From the NCBI GenBank assembly GCA_016098155.1, contig JAAAJB010000346.1:4198-37768 (forward strand): DNA of 33,571 nucleotides, read 5' to 3'. This stretch comes from Actinomortierella ambigua (lineage: Eukaryota; Mortierellomycota; Mortierellomycetes; Mortierellales; Mortierellaceae). Both the position numbers and the translations under genes were made by a program. The notes under the pieces were generated by a model that ran no database searches, had not been told where the DNA came from, and saw only the letters and a program-made list of their open reading frames with translations. Positions 10,243 through 21,400 of this stretch are shown here, piece after piece. Numbering within the stretch: the first letter of the stretch is position 1; each line of letters opens with the position of its first letter.

Positions 10243-11614
10243 CCTTTTGTTCTTTGTTGCAGCAATAGCCTGGTAAATGGTCAAAAGGCATAGGCATGCG
10301 TGAAGATGGATGATGCGCCCATCTCCTTTTCAACCGGATGTACATAGTACGTACAAACGCAATGCTTGCAAACAGAACAGAGAAAAAAGACTCGACCGTA
10401 TTGCAGAGTATGCGTGAGTAAAAAAGAAGAACGGGAAGACGAGAGAGAGGGAGATTGAGAGAGAGAAAAGCGCGGCATGTCGACTAGGATTACATTACGC
10501 CTTGTCAAAATGCTATCTTTGAACGACCAGCATGCGTGATCGTCGTCTTCATTGCCACTCTTTTTTATTTCGACGGGTCATGCTTAGGAGGAAAAGAGAG
10601 AACAAAAAAAAGGAGCACAGCCAGACCGACTTACATACGCACGAAAGAGAAAAGCAAAGCCTGGGGGGGCAGAGAGAGAGCGAGAGAGGGATAAATAAAA
10701 ACAAGGCGCGTATGAATGAATGCTAAAGAGTTTAATGCACTCGCCCCATGTGTGTTGTGTACCAAGGGAGATAGGTAGAGAGAGAGAGAGAGAGAGAACA
10801 GACAGACACAGAAAGAGGACGTTTGAGATATCCACCCCCTTCTTTCTCTGACCCATTGGGCAACACAGACACGCAAAGAGAGAGAGATGACAAGGCCCTT
10901 TGCGCGTGTCTGTTCTCTGTGCGTGCGGTAAATATAGTTTTCCTTTTGGCATTTGAACGGGTCCAACAACAACAACGAATGAGTGGGTGGGCTGGACTGG
11001 ATGGAAAGTGTGGATTCCTGAAGAAAAACACTCACGCACAAACATACTACAAGCTAGGGTTAGCATGTGCTGACAGGGAAGGGGACAAAAAGGGAGTAGG
11101 AGAGGAGGAGGAGGAGGGGGAGAACAAGAGAGAGAGTGACAGAGAGAGAAAGAGAGAGTAACAGAGAAAGAGAGAAACAGTGAAGCGGGAAGAGGGGCGA
11201 AGGGGGGGAAAGGGAAAGAAGACGAGGCAAAGAAGGGACCCCATGGGTCGGGTTGAGGACATGCTTGGCCCTGTGGCACACCCTCACACACACTCACCCA
11301 TACACTCTTTCTCTGTCTCTCTCCCTCTCACGCACACATACACACCATGAACAAGCAGTAAGCTATGAATGTGTAGTAGAACGCTGTCAGTGTCTGTGTA
11401 TGTGCGTGTGTCTGTGTGTGTGCAAAAGAGAGACAAGAGAGAGAGAGAAAGGAGACAGAGAACAGACAGGACAGGACAGAGGCCTGCGGACGATGATGAT
11501 GATGGGGTGGCCAATGGCACGTCCGTCCATCCATCCCATCCCCATCCAGACCAGCTCTTGGAGCTATCCAGCTGGTACTGTATTGTTTGTATTGTATTGT
11601 ATTGTATTGGATAC

Positions 11615-11632
11615 ACACACACACACACACAC
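11615..11632. repeat. (CA)n microsatellite
   Basis: About nine CA units lie about 50 bases upstream of the TATA box of the next gene. Confidence 0.9.
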
Positions 11633-11659
11633 AGCATGGCATGATGTACGGCCCACCCC

Positions 11660-11690
11660 ATTGGGTTGCACTGCCCCGGTCGCTATATAA
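11660..11690 (+). promoter_or_regulatory. CCAAT (reverse) and TATA box of the 11938 gene
   Basis: ATTGG, a reverse-strand CCAAT box, is at 11660-11664. TATATAA is at 11684-11690, about 250 bases before the ATG. A long pyrimidine-rich leader follows (about 11697-11930), a common layout for strongly expressed fungal genes. Confidence 0.65.
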
Positions 11691-11937
11691 ACCTTGGCTC
11701 TTTCTTTTCTCTTTTTTTTTTCATTTCTCTTCTCACTCTCTCCAAAAAAAACTCTCTTTCTTCTCTTTCTTCTCTTTCTTCCGCCTCTTCTTCTTCCTCT
11801 TCACCCTCCTTCTCCCCCCGGACCGACTCATCCTCACATCCCAACCTCTCTATCTCTCTTCCTCGGGCTGCTCATCCTCTCCTTCCTTCCTCCTCCTCCT
11901 CTTCTTCTCTCAGCTCACACAACACCTACTGTAAACC

Positions 11938-12507
11938 ATGGAACACGTCGAGTTTGATCATTCGTCGTCGTCGATCGACACTGCTGAGCCCAAGCCTGTC
12001 GCTGTGGAGACAACAGTAACAACCTTCGTCTCTGAGGATGCCATGTCATCCGCGACAGCCAGCCCACCGAGCTCGGGCCGATCGACGCCGTTTTCGACCA
12101 TGAGCGATGCCACGACTGTGAGCCACACCTACTCTGCCTCGGAAGACTCTGCCCTCAACAGCGGCCGCAAGCACAGCGATGACCAACCCCCTCACCATCA
12201 TGGCCTGCAACGGCAATCGAGCGTGCAGAACCTGCGGGACAAGCGGGCGAGCTTCTTTAACCGGCGGGAAATCGTGGTGAGCGACACGCGGTACTTTGGC
12301 GGACGGAACACCACCAATGGCGATTACAACAACGTGGCATGGTCGGCCTCGTCATCGGCAACCTTCCCGCGCATCCGTACCGACCCCAATTCGCGCGTGC
12401 GCTTCCAAAGCTTGTTGGCGCAGTGGAAAGCTCGTGATATTCCTGCTGCCGCTGTTGCCGTTGCTGCCGCGGACGATGGTATTACGGCCGAGGCTGCTAC
12501 GGCTTGA
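11938..12507 (+). CDS. unrecognised 189-residue Ser/Thr-rich protein
   Basis: A single uninterrupted frame runs from ATG (context AAACCATGG) to TGA. A TATA box and pyrimidine-rich leader precede it, so I accept it as real. The first 100 residues are Ser/Thr/Pro-rich and look disordered (PPSSGRSTPFSTMSDATT). A more ordered middle follows: RQSSVQNLRDKRASFFNRRE, then VVSDTRYFGG. A predicted helix near the end includes SRVRFQSLLAQWKARD, and the C terminus is Ala-rich. There is no signal peptide or membrane segment. RQSS and similar sites suggest kinase targets, which is inference. I recognise no family, so it may be lineage-specific. The promoter suggests regulated or high expression. Confidence 0.68.
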   Translation: MEHVEFDHSSSSIDTAEPKPVAVETTVTTFVSEDAMSSATASPPSSGRSTPFSTMSDATTVSHTYSASEDSALNSGRKHSDDQPPHHHGLQRQSSVQNLRDKRASFFNRREIVVSDTRYFGGRNTTNGDYNNVAWSASSSATFPRIRTDPNSRVRFQSLLAQWKARDIPAAAVAVAAADDGITAEAATA

Positions 12508-13027
12508 AAACAATGACCGCAGAAAAGAAAAGAAAAAAAACCACATCGATCCCCTTGTACAGCATCTTCCTTGTTTCCCCTCCTCCCCCTCCACAACTAC
12601 TTCTTCAACTACTACAACTACTACTACAACAATTGTATCCTGTAGACTCACTCACCCTAATTCAATAGTATAAACCAAAAAAGCATCCTATCCGACCATT
12701 TTGCCACTCTATACTTCATAGCATCAGCATACATACCCAGCCACATAATACAACCGTTCTCTCTCTGTCTGTCTCTTCTCTCTCTTGTCTCTTTCATCCA
12801 AGGTGGACCATGGAGTGTGTGTCGAGAGTGACAAGTGAGGACTGAAAAAAAAAGAGAGTTTTTTTGTGTCACCCCATCCGCGCGCGGGAGAGCATAAAAA
12901 AAGAAGAGTCACAATCCGACTCGAACGTCGGACCCCATTGAGCGGCTCACAGCAATGCAAATACATATACATGCTCACCCACTCACTCACTTCACATCCA
13001 CCAAACAAGTAGTGTCGCTGTCGACCC
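12508..13027. other. intergenic between orphan gene and KICS2-like gene
   Basis: This holds the 3' flank of the orphan gene, including an (ACT)n-like stretch near 12596-12630, and the upstream region of the KICS2-like gene. An upstream ATG at 12955 opens a 61-codon frame that overlaps the KICS2-like start out of frame. It could act as an upstream ORF if transcription starts before it. No TATA box is evident. Confidence 0.5.
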
Positions 13028-16000
13028 ATGTTTGCGCCCGACTACACCCAGTTCATCAGTGCCCTTGGCTCATTCGACTATGTTTCCGCCAACAAGCATC
13101 TCATCCGCATCACAAAGGTCTCCATCCTCGTAGACTTTAAACTTTTCGTATTTTTTTTTTATTTTTGTCAAGACTAACCTCAAGGACTCATTCCCAAATC
13201 CACCTTCTTCTTCTTCCTCCTCCTCGTCTTCTTCTTCTTTTTAGGCACATCCTGCAGCGGGAGCATTGTGCAATAGGCTGTCGCATTGTGAGAGCCAGTA
13301 CACTTCGCTCCAATTCCTAAAGCCAAAGATCTTTCGACGTGACGATGTAACGTATCTCTCCCTCTCTCTCTTTTCTCCAAGCTATCTATCTATTTCTACA
13401 TGCGGCCGCCCTTTCTCCTCTCGACCCTCTCTTTCCTCCTCTCCGTACCGTCCTAGCATTGACTCCTATCTCTTCTTCTTTCTCACTCTGATATAGCTGC
13501 AAATCCTGCATGGATTGTATAATGACATTGTATCGGATGTAGAACGAGAGCTGAACGTGGCTACCTCCAGCATTGCAGGCAATGCTACATCATCCGCATC
13601 AGGAGGAGTAGGATCAGGAGGAGTAGGATCAGGAGGAGGAGGAGCAGCAGCAGCAGCAGCAGCAGGAGGTGGAGGAGGAGGGCTCAATGTTGGATCTGCA
13701 GGAGGAGGCGGTGGTGGTGGAATTGTAGGAGGAGGATATACTTCAGGCTCAGGATCAGGAAAGGAGTCGTCTACCACAGGCATCTCGCCGCCGCCGCCGC
13801 CACCGTCGCTACCGCCTTCCTCCACACCAGGAGCAGGCGTCGGCACAGGACCCTTTGGCGGTGGTGGCAGTAGCACCATCGGCCGTGCTGCCGGTGCAAA
13901 ATACAGTAGCACCAGTCCCAAGATTACCTTTGACGCCAACACCGCTACCTTTCGTTCACAACACACACCACTACTGCCCTCCTCACAGCACCACCATAGC
14001 CATCCTACACAACCGTCATCTTCTTCTACGGACCATCCACCGGCTGCTCCTCTGTCATCACAACAACAACAACAGCAACATACACCACAACCTCATCCGA
14101 TACCATCTCACAACAGGCACCACCCGAGCTACCATGCCCAGACCTTTTCAGCAGGCACTGGCCACCACCATGCCCCGCATTACCGTGGCCCATCGGCGAG
14201 CTATTTTCAACATGCGCGAGAGCGGACGTCATCCTCCAATATTGTCGGGATGAGCCAAGGTGGTCGAGGAAGTGATCCCACTGGCGGAGGCAGTAGCAGT
14301 GGCAATGAAAGTCCAGGCAACCAGTCCAACCACAGCCACAACCATCATAACAACAACAACAACATTCATGGGCGCTATGGTAGCAGCCATGACAGCAACA
14401 CGGGCGAATACCTGAACCGGTCGCCAGCACAAACTTTTCGAGGCTATGAGCAGGATGAGCATACCGCGCGAGAGTATATTGCCCTTTATACCTTGATCCG
14501 GGAGCTGTGCGGTCTAAGGATGGCGACCATTGAGATGTAGGTTTGTTGTCGTTGGTGTGAGTTGTTGGTGATGGTGGTGGTCAGTTGGCTGGCTGGGGGA
14601 TGGGGGTTTTTTTCTAATTGACTGGCAGTTTGTTCATTTATCTGTTTACCTCCGCACTTTCGAGGATGGAGAGAGAGGGAGGGGGAGTGGATAAGGATTC
14701 ATTTAACCTGCATGCATGTATTACTCGCCCCCCCAACCCGACCCCCCGCGTCTAATTTTGGTTTTTTTTTTCGTATCTTTTTGATATCTCTTCACTTTAT
14801 CTCTCTCTCTCTCTGTCTCTCTTATAGCTATCGTCTATTAGCCTCTTCCACAGTCGAGATCGACACCCACAAGATCCTGACCGAGGCCGAGCTCGCGCGC
14901 CACATGTACCTCTCCACCACCAGCCGCGAGCTCCAAAACACCGTCCTCGGCCTCGGGCTCCACCACGAGATTGAGGTCCTGCGCCATGGTCTCCTCACGG
15001 ACAAGGCCATCACCGAGTACGACCTCCAACGGTCGGCCGCCCATCTCCACCTTGCCAAGACCGGGCTGGCCAATTGGCGCTCCATGGTCCTGGAGCAGGA
15101 ATATGCTGAAAAGTCGTATCATCGCCAGGAGGAGACTACGTGGCGCATGCCGTCGTTCTTTGCCGTCGTTGCTGGAGGAGTCGGCGTCGGAGGTGGTGGT
15201 GGGAGTAGCTCGGCTGGAGGGAGTAGTGGATCAACTCATGGCGACAAAAAGAAGAAGGCGGCAGCGGCTTCGTCTTCTGCTTCGTCTGTGAAAGGCGGTG
15301 GTGCCGGTGGTGCTGGTGCTGGTGCTGGTGGTGGATCCGGTGCCGGAGGAGCTAATGGTCTGGTGCCGAACCATATACAGTGGCTGAGCCAGTGGATGAC
15401 CAGCGAAAAGTCAAAGATGACCCTCTACTTTATGGAGATCTTGCTCGAAAAGGAGCAGGTCCTCGGTGGTGACGAGCGGAGTTTGTGGGCTGGCATGGAG
15501 ACGGATATGCACGGGATGTAAGTGTAGCGCTCTCTCTCTCTCTCTGTCTCTCTCTCTTGCACCATGCATTTTTTGTGTTTCGGAGTCCATTGCAGAGCAA
15601 TTGACAGCCTTTCTTTTTCCCTGTCCCCTCTTTTCTTTTCGTCTGACGTGTTTTCTATTAGGATCCGCACCTTCCGCAAACGAGCAGGTGCACATAGTGT
15701 GTCGTTTGTGTACGAGATCACTCCCGAGGTCCGCTTCTCGCGGCTAGGCTACCTTAGCGCCAGTGCACCGTACACACCCCCGACAGGCATCAATTCGTTC
15801 CCTTGTATTTACAGCTATCCTCCAGTAAGTCTCCTGAGCACTGTTATTATTTTCTTCCGCATCTTTGAAACACAAGTAAAAAAATCGCTAACAATCCTTC
15901 CAACTTGTACCCCTTCCCCTCCTGCCTCCTTTCTTTGCTTTTTAGGATCCACCTAGAGACCATTGGCCCAACATCATCTCGATCATCCAAGGAAGCAGCA

Positions 16001-16209
16001 AGATCCTGCAACAGTACCGAAGCCAGTACTTTTATGACCGCAAGATTGGATGCACATACTATGTGGCAAGGTGCGACCCTCATGTCTCGGTCGTGGTCAT
16101 CTACCTCGACAAGCATCCACAGCCGGACTCGGGTGCCATGGAGTTTCTACAGATGCTCGCTGGAAAACTGAGGCATACCGAAGCACTTGCCGCTTTGAGG
16201 ATGGAATAG
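13028..16209 (+). CDS. KICSTOR subunit KICS2 (C12orf66)-like protein
   Basis: Six exons: 13028-13129, 13245-13346, 13497-14536, 14828-15517, 15662-15824 and 15946-16209, giving 786 residues with consistent phases. In animals KICS2 is part of KICSTOR, which holds GATOR1 at the lysosome so that amino-acid shortage can switch off TORC1. Similarity to human KICS2 runs from end to end. It covers YTQFISALGSFDYVSANK at the N terminus, ELCGLRMATIEIYRLLAS (about 404-421), LAKTGLANW, and HIQWLSQWMTSEKSKMTLYF. The C terminus matches best: HWPNIISIIQ (705-714), then QYFYDRKIGCTYYVARCDPH and VSVVVIYLDK. Residues about 88-380 and 510-560 are Gly/Ser/Ala/His/Asn/Gln-rich inserts absent from the human protein. 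The exon 1 donor is uncertain (13129 or 13117), and a further upstream exon is possible. The name rests on recalled family motifs, not on a search. Confidence 0.82.
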
Positions 16210-16472
16210 CTGAAATGATCATATTAAAAAAAGAAGGAGGAGGGAGGAGTGGATCGAGACAAAAAAAGTCATTTAGTTCTCTGCACCCTTCCCTTATCTG
16301 ACAATGCACTTATTGCATCAAGACATTAAGACGGGCTACTGTTTCTTTTTGTTTTTTTTTCTGGTTATGGAGCGAAACCCCCATCCCCCCGCATGATACG
16401 TACGAACAAGAAAAAAAAACATGAGAAAAAGTATAGTGCAGGTCAAGAGAGAGGGGGAGCTTGGGAAAGGGT
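16210..16472. other. convergent intergenic region
   Basis: The stop codons of the KICS2-like gene and the NADAR gene face each other across 263 bases, which must hold both 3' ends. It is A-rich with T runs and has no gene. Confidence 0.6.
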
Positions 16473-17837
16473 TCAGTGTTGCGGAGAAGAAGAGGAAGGA
16501 TCCTTCAGTCGGAACAGCGAATCGAATCGACACTGCATCCTACTCAGCTCATCCTTCAGCGTCTCAAAGCGGACACATTCGAGAAGATACCCCAGGCGGT
16601 TCAGTCCGTCTTTACGAGGGCCCACCCCCCAGTAACCATCCTTGTCAGAGTCCTCAACCTACAAGTTGATTTTTTTTTTGGGAGTCGGCATTGCGATTTG
16701 AGACCACGCCAAAAAAAAAAAGAAAAGAGAAGAAAAGAAAAGAAAAGAAAAGAAAAGAAAGAAAACGAGAGGTGAAGATTTTGGACAATCATTGTATCCT
16801 GTTTCTCCATTTCAATCGACACTTTTCTTTTTTTTTTTCACTTTTGCTATTGCTGTTACCAGTTTACACGTGCCAGTGGCAAGGAGTGAGTACCGCGCCA
16901 GTGGTTTCTTTTCGGAGAACTTGTAGAGCAGGGCCTCGGCCATGACCCGCTCCTTGTAGATGGCCCCGCAGCGGCACTGATCGTCCCAGAACCACTTGAA
17001 CGATGAATTTCGGGAATTCGCCATCTGAAACGCTTCACGCGGCGAGACGACGCCCGCTACTTTGCGACCAAAGCCGTCGTCTGAAAACTTTTGGGCCTGG
17101 ACTTTTTTTTTTTTTTGGCAAAATGGTGGAAGTGAAGGTGTTTAGTCAGCCTCCAGTTTTATTGTTTGTTGTTGGACGTGTCGCGATGCAGCGATGGGAA
17201 TGTATGATAAACAAGAAACAAAGACATGGAACAGGGTCCTTTTTTTTGACACATTGAAGTACATACTTCGTCCCTCCCTCCCCCCTCCTCCTTCCCCGCC
17301 ACATACTCTCATGACGATGTCTTTTTGTAGTAGAGTCCGTGAATCAACACCCTTTGATTGGAAGACCCATTCGGTTGGGAGACTCAAGGAAGGGTTTCGA
17401 AATGCTAAAGTGAAAGAAACTGTTTGTTTTTTTGTTTTGTTTTGTTTAGGATTCCCCGCTCCTCTTCCAACTTACAATAGTGCTCGGTGGTTGGGTACCG
17501 TTCATGGGTGTTTCGATCCGTAAAGGCCATTGACACACCGCGAATAGACTCACAAAAGTTGGTCAGCAAAAACCTGTTAGCAGTTTTTGTAGGTAGTTCA
17601 CAAACATATACACGTGGGAGAGACGGAGAGAACATGACATGTTGTGGTGAATGAAACCGAAAAATACAAATCGATGGTGTATTGAAACATACGCAGTTGT
17701 GACCTACCATGGCATGTGGCGATGATAAAACTCCAGGCTCTCTCCGCGCCACCCCTTCGGGAACGACGTTGTCAACTGCAACAATGTCTTACAGTAACCT
17801 GTCGTCGCTTTAGGGGGCTCCATCTGACTTTGACCAG

Positions 17838-17868
<31 letters not shown>

Positions 17869-18456
17869 CATCAGCGTGTCCGCAGCATTAAAGGTGGCAC
17901 TCGCACCCACATCCGCAAACAGACGCGCCGTCACGGACCAGGGCTCGCCCCTGATGCTCAGCCCACATAGCACGATGATGTCCAGGGCCTCGGGCAGGCA
18001 ATGCGCACGCAGCTGTTGGATGAGCTTGTAGCACAGCTGCCACTGGCGGCTATCCTTGCTGGCTGGGATGCAGACGACAGGGTGCACGCCTTGGGACCAG
18101 CAGGCGAGGAGCAGGAAGGTTAGGAGACGGTGGATCCATGCTTCTCTGGCTCTGTCAATGGTGATTCTACTGCTGTTGCTGCTGCTGTTGTTGTTGTTCT
18201 TGTTGTTGTTGTGGTGGTGGTGGTTGCTGTTGTTGCTATTGCTGCGAGGATTGCCGGGGAAGAACGACGATGGCCCATCCTCGCTCGGATCTTCTGGCGA
18301 GGCGAGTAGGACGCGGCTGGCGTTGGGACAGCGGGCAAGGAGCAGGGCCTCAAAACGGCTGATGAAAGGTGGGTCGAGGTCGATGATGGCAAAGAGCGTC
18401 GGGATGTCCTTCCCAGGTGGCAGGCGTTCGTTTGTAGTCTGAGAGCGAGTCTTCAT
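16473..18456 (-). CDS. NADAR (YbiA/DUF1768) domain protein with unknown N-terminal domain
   Basis: Five exons on the minus strand: 18456-17708, 17573-17476, 17404-17307, 17096-16860 and 16658-16473, giving 455 residues in the preferred model. The C-terminal half is a NADAR domain: FYHRHMPWFLLTNF (244-256), RYPTTEHY, AQKFSDDGFGRKVAG, VSPREAFQMAN, ALLYKFSE, ARYSLLATG and GYWGVGPRKDGLNRLG. NADAR enzymes cleave N-glycosidic bonds in riboflavin-pathway intermediates or ADP-ribosylated guanosine; the fungal substrate is unknown. Residues 1-240 are unrecognised: alternating hydrophobic strands and helices (LFAIIDLDPPF, HPVVCIPASKDSRQWQLCYK, ALDIIVLCGLS) broken by Asn/His/Ser runs. Exon 3 is the weak point. 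It inserts about 33 residues after TTEHY. A shorter exon (17320-17307) keeps the frame and gives EHYYIVMRAQKF, closer to the family. In-frame ATGs upstream to 18651 allow a longer N terminus. Confidence 0.82.
16711..16766. repeat. poly-A and (AAAAG)n tract in an intron
   Basis: AGAAA/AAAAG units lie within the last intron of the NADAR gene. On the coding strand this is a long pyrimidine tract ahead of the acceptor at 16659-16660. Confidence 0.9.
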
Positions 18457-21400
18457 CTTGACTTGTCCTTTTGTTTTTCTTTTCCTGTTGGTTGGTTGGC
18501 TGGTTGGCTGGTTGGTGAAGAAAAGAGGAAGAGGGAAAGAAAGAGAGAGAAGACAAAAGAGACTCATTCTCGCCTCAGACATGATGAACCTCTGCAGTTC
18601 TACAAGCTCCCCATCAGATGGCATCACCCTCTTGCACACACCACCCATCACTCCTGCAGATACTTTTTACACTCTCCCAAACACTACATTGGGCTCCCCA
18701 TTGGGTAATGGGCACGACGCTGTGCACGGCCATCCTGTCCTGGTAGAGGTTTGTCCCAGAGCCTAGTATACGTAGTACGTAGTCGACGTGTTGTGTAAAC
18801 AAAAGAAAGGAAGAATGAAGGAGAGAAAGAAAAGAAAGGGGAGAAAGAATACCTTTCAATTCTTGGAGTAGGTAGTGGGAGGGCTTTCAACAACCGACAA
18901 GAGGAACGAACAATTGCGCTTCTTTCTCTCTCGTGCAGAATGCCCAGCAAGATATCTCAAGATCTGATAATGGTGAACTGCGTTCTGAGTGGACCATTCC
19001 CTTGTTGTTTTTTTGTCGGATGAAGAGTTGGTGTATATACAACAAACTACGACTGGATCGGGATCTTAACGTTATTGAGAGAATGGGACAGCAGCGGATG
19101 AGGGCGGCAGAACAAGAAAATAACAAGTTTTTTTGGTTGACAGAACCAACCTCCTCCACTTCTCGAGGGGGATCAAGGACTTTAGTGTTTTACTGTATTC
19201 TTGATAGGACATGTTTCATGGAGGTAGAATAACCATGCCTGTCTTGCCACAAAGAGCGGGGAAGTGTAGAAGAAGCATTTAATTCTCAGAAGGATAACGA
19301 CTAAGGTTCAACTCCCCAGGCAGGCAGTCGTCGGTTACCCATCCATAGACACTCTATCTGATCTCGGTAGCACTACTGTACGTAGTGGGGTGTATTGTAA
19401 GTCTAGTAGTAGTAGTTCCTGTTGTAACAGTGTTTAGAATTAAAGGTTGGCTCCGCCGTTTTTTTTTGTCCCCTCTCTTCGTTAGACATGGGGGACCGAA
19501 AAGGTTCAAGACATGTTGGGGTGCGTGAGAAAAAGGAAAGGAGTCATTGGAGGCTCTCTCCTCCTCTCCCTCGCTCTCTTTCTCCCTCGCTTTGGGCGAA
19601 CGTGGTTCAGCGCGCACAATTGGCAACCGTCCTTCTGGGTCAGTGAACAGAAGCAACTATCCAATTGGAGCCATCCTGTATGAACAAGCGGCGACAAAAA
19701 AGGCTGTTAGCAAAAGTTTATGGCGTTCATTAAGGTGAGACCTTCACTTGCCTTCTTGCTCTCGGTTACACCAGATGCGGCAAGGCAACACATAGGAGGC
19801 AAATGCCTTGAAAAGGCACATTCCTTCACTTGGAAAAGGTGCGCAAGGATGAAAAAGGCAATTGCAATAACCAGGAACAACAAAAAAGATTTCCGTGTTT
19901 CAAGCCCTGCTGCAACTTTGGAGGTTATAGTCACGTATAATACGAAACACGGAAACCCAACTTTTTTTTTGTCATACACGGGTGTGGGATATCTAGGAGC
20001 GGCGCGAAAGAAATGTTCTAATGTTCTGGCACATGTCACAGCACGAAATAAAAATAAAATAAAAACCTGGTTCCTATAATATTTTTAAAAAAAATATGGC
20101 TCATGCACTCTCACTCAGCGATCACCTGCTTCACCTTTATAACCGCGTTATTTTTGAATATACCTTGTCTAGGATACCACGTCGATCGATCGCTCCAACA
20201 TGCAAAAGGCACTGACATGCAAAAGAAGGGGATGAATCGACTGTCTGGAAGGACAAAGTCCCATGCGCGCTAATAAAATGAAATATTGTTTGCTATTTTT
20301 CCAAACGTCTTGTGCTCTTCTGGGGAACACGGCAGGTATAAGTTTGACTACATAGCTGGGGGAGCTATGAAAGAGTTCCCGTAAGACTTTATGCATGCAA
20401 TGCACTCTTCTGTCTTTATTTCTCTCTCTATCCCATTTTGCTCTTTCCTACCTTTCTCTCAAACTCACTCACTCACCTTAATCACTGGCTCTCCCACGAA
20501 CAACCTGCATAGAGTTTTCTTAGTCATAAAGCTAGATACGTACAGTCGAAGTTCATCCAAGCTGCTCCCGGCCGTTTCTCGCTCTCTCGCGCGCGCTCTC
20601 TTTCTCTCTCCCTCTCTCTCACTTTTAGGCCATGCATGCAGGGCAGCCAAAATTGAAGTTAGTATTTTTGGTATTTCAATAGACTATCTGTTGCTCACCA
20701 TTTTTTTTCTGCTTCGTCTCTTCTCTTCATACCACCAACGTTGCACAAGAGGGTAATACAGAGTAGATAAACATGAGCGACATGCATGGTCATGAGATCT
20801 CCCCACTGTGCTGCTGGTGGAAGGTAGGCTAAGAAAAAAAAAACAGAGCAAAATAGTCTAATCAAGCATCAAGCAAACAGCAACCCTGTTTGTCCTGTAT
20901 CGGATCGATTCCTTCCCATCGTGTTGCCTTGGGCGTACAAAATAGCGCCATTTGGTGCTTTTTGTTTCCCTGTCTGCTGTTTGTCCATATGAGTGTTATA
21001 TTGTGTGTGTGTGTTTGCGTTTTTTTTTTCTCCGCGAATGTCGTCGTAAACAGCAGATTCTCTCTCTCTCTCTCTCGTTCACCCACTCGCTCAATCGCTG
21101 CTGGTCTCCACTTTGGCATGTCGCGTAACCAACTTGTGATCAGCCAAACAATTGGGGATCAAGAGCATCGCCCCCCCCCCCCTTCTCACGATTTCCACAC
21201 TGGGCCCCTCTTCTTTCACCCATTCTTTTGTTTGAACCCCAGTGAGGGAGAGGTTATGTCTCTCTCTGTCTCTCGCTCTCTCTCTCTCTCTCCCTTGCTA
21301 TGAGCGTTTTTTAGGCCGAGGGAGAGGAGACGCGACGGCGGAGAGTTTGGTGACTGCCACGATGAGTAGACTCTCTCTCTCTCTCTCCCTCTTTACCCCA

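Larger units (their letters stand above)
9290..11640. other. intergenic, microsatellite-rich
   Basis: No gene can be supported. The stretch begins with the pyrimidine-rich 3' flank of CET1 and then holds many GA/CT tracts, A runs and short GT/CA runs. Long open frames on the minus strand (for example 10584-11297) read Ser-Leu-Ser-Leu from the GA tracts and are artefacts. At 9744-9753 GACTCGAAAC occurs after TA, matching the first ten bases of the foldback element near 2904, but the match stops there. Confidence 0.6.

Noticed and set aside
10584..11297. 237-codon minus-strand open frame
   Set aside because: Most of it is Ser-Leu runs produced by GA microsatellites, with no conserved motif and no credible start context.
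12900..12950. Possible minus-strand tRNA: GTTCGAGTC box-B-like motif followed by a T run
   Set aside because: The T-arm closes on a six-base loop, the stem pairs are wrong for a normal T-arm, and no matching acceptor or D-arm is found upstream.
13466..13966. Pro-rich 166-codon antisense frame
   Set aside because: It is the shadow of the Gly-rich exon 3 of the KICS2-like gene on the opposite strand.
19720..20079. 119-codon plus-strand open frame with fairly even composition
   Set aside because: There is no known motif, no promoter and no splice partner I could join. It is left unassigned.
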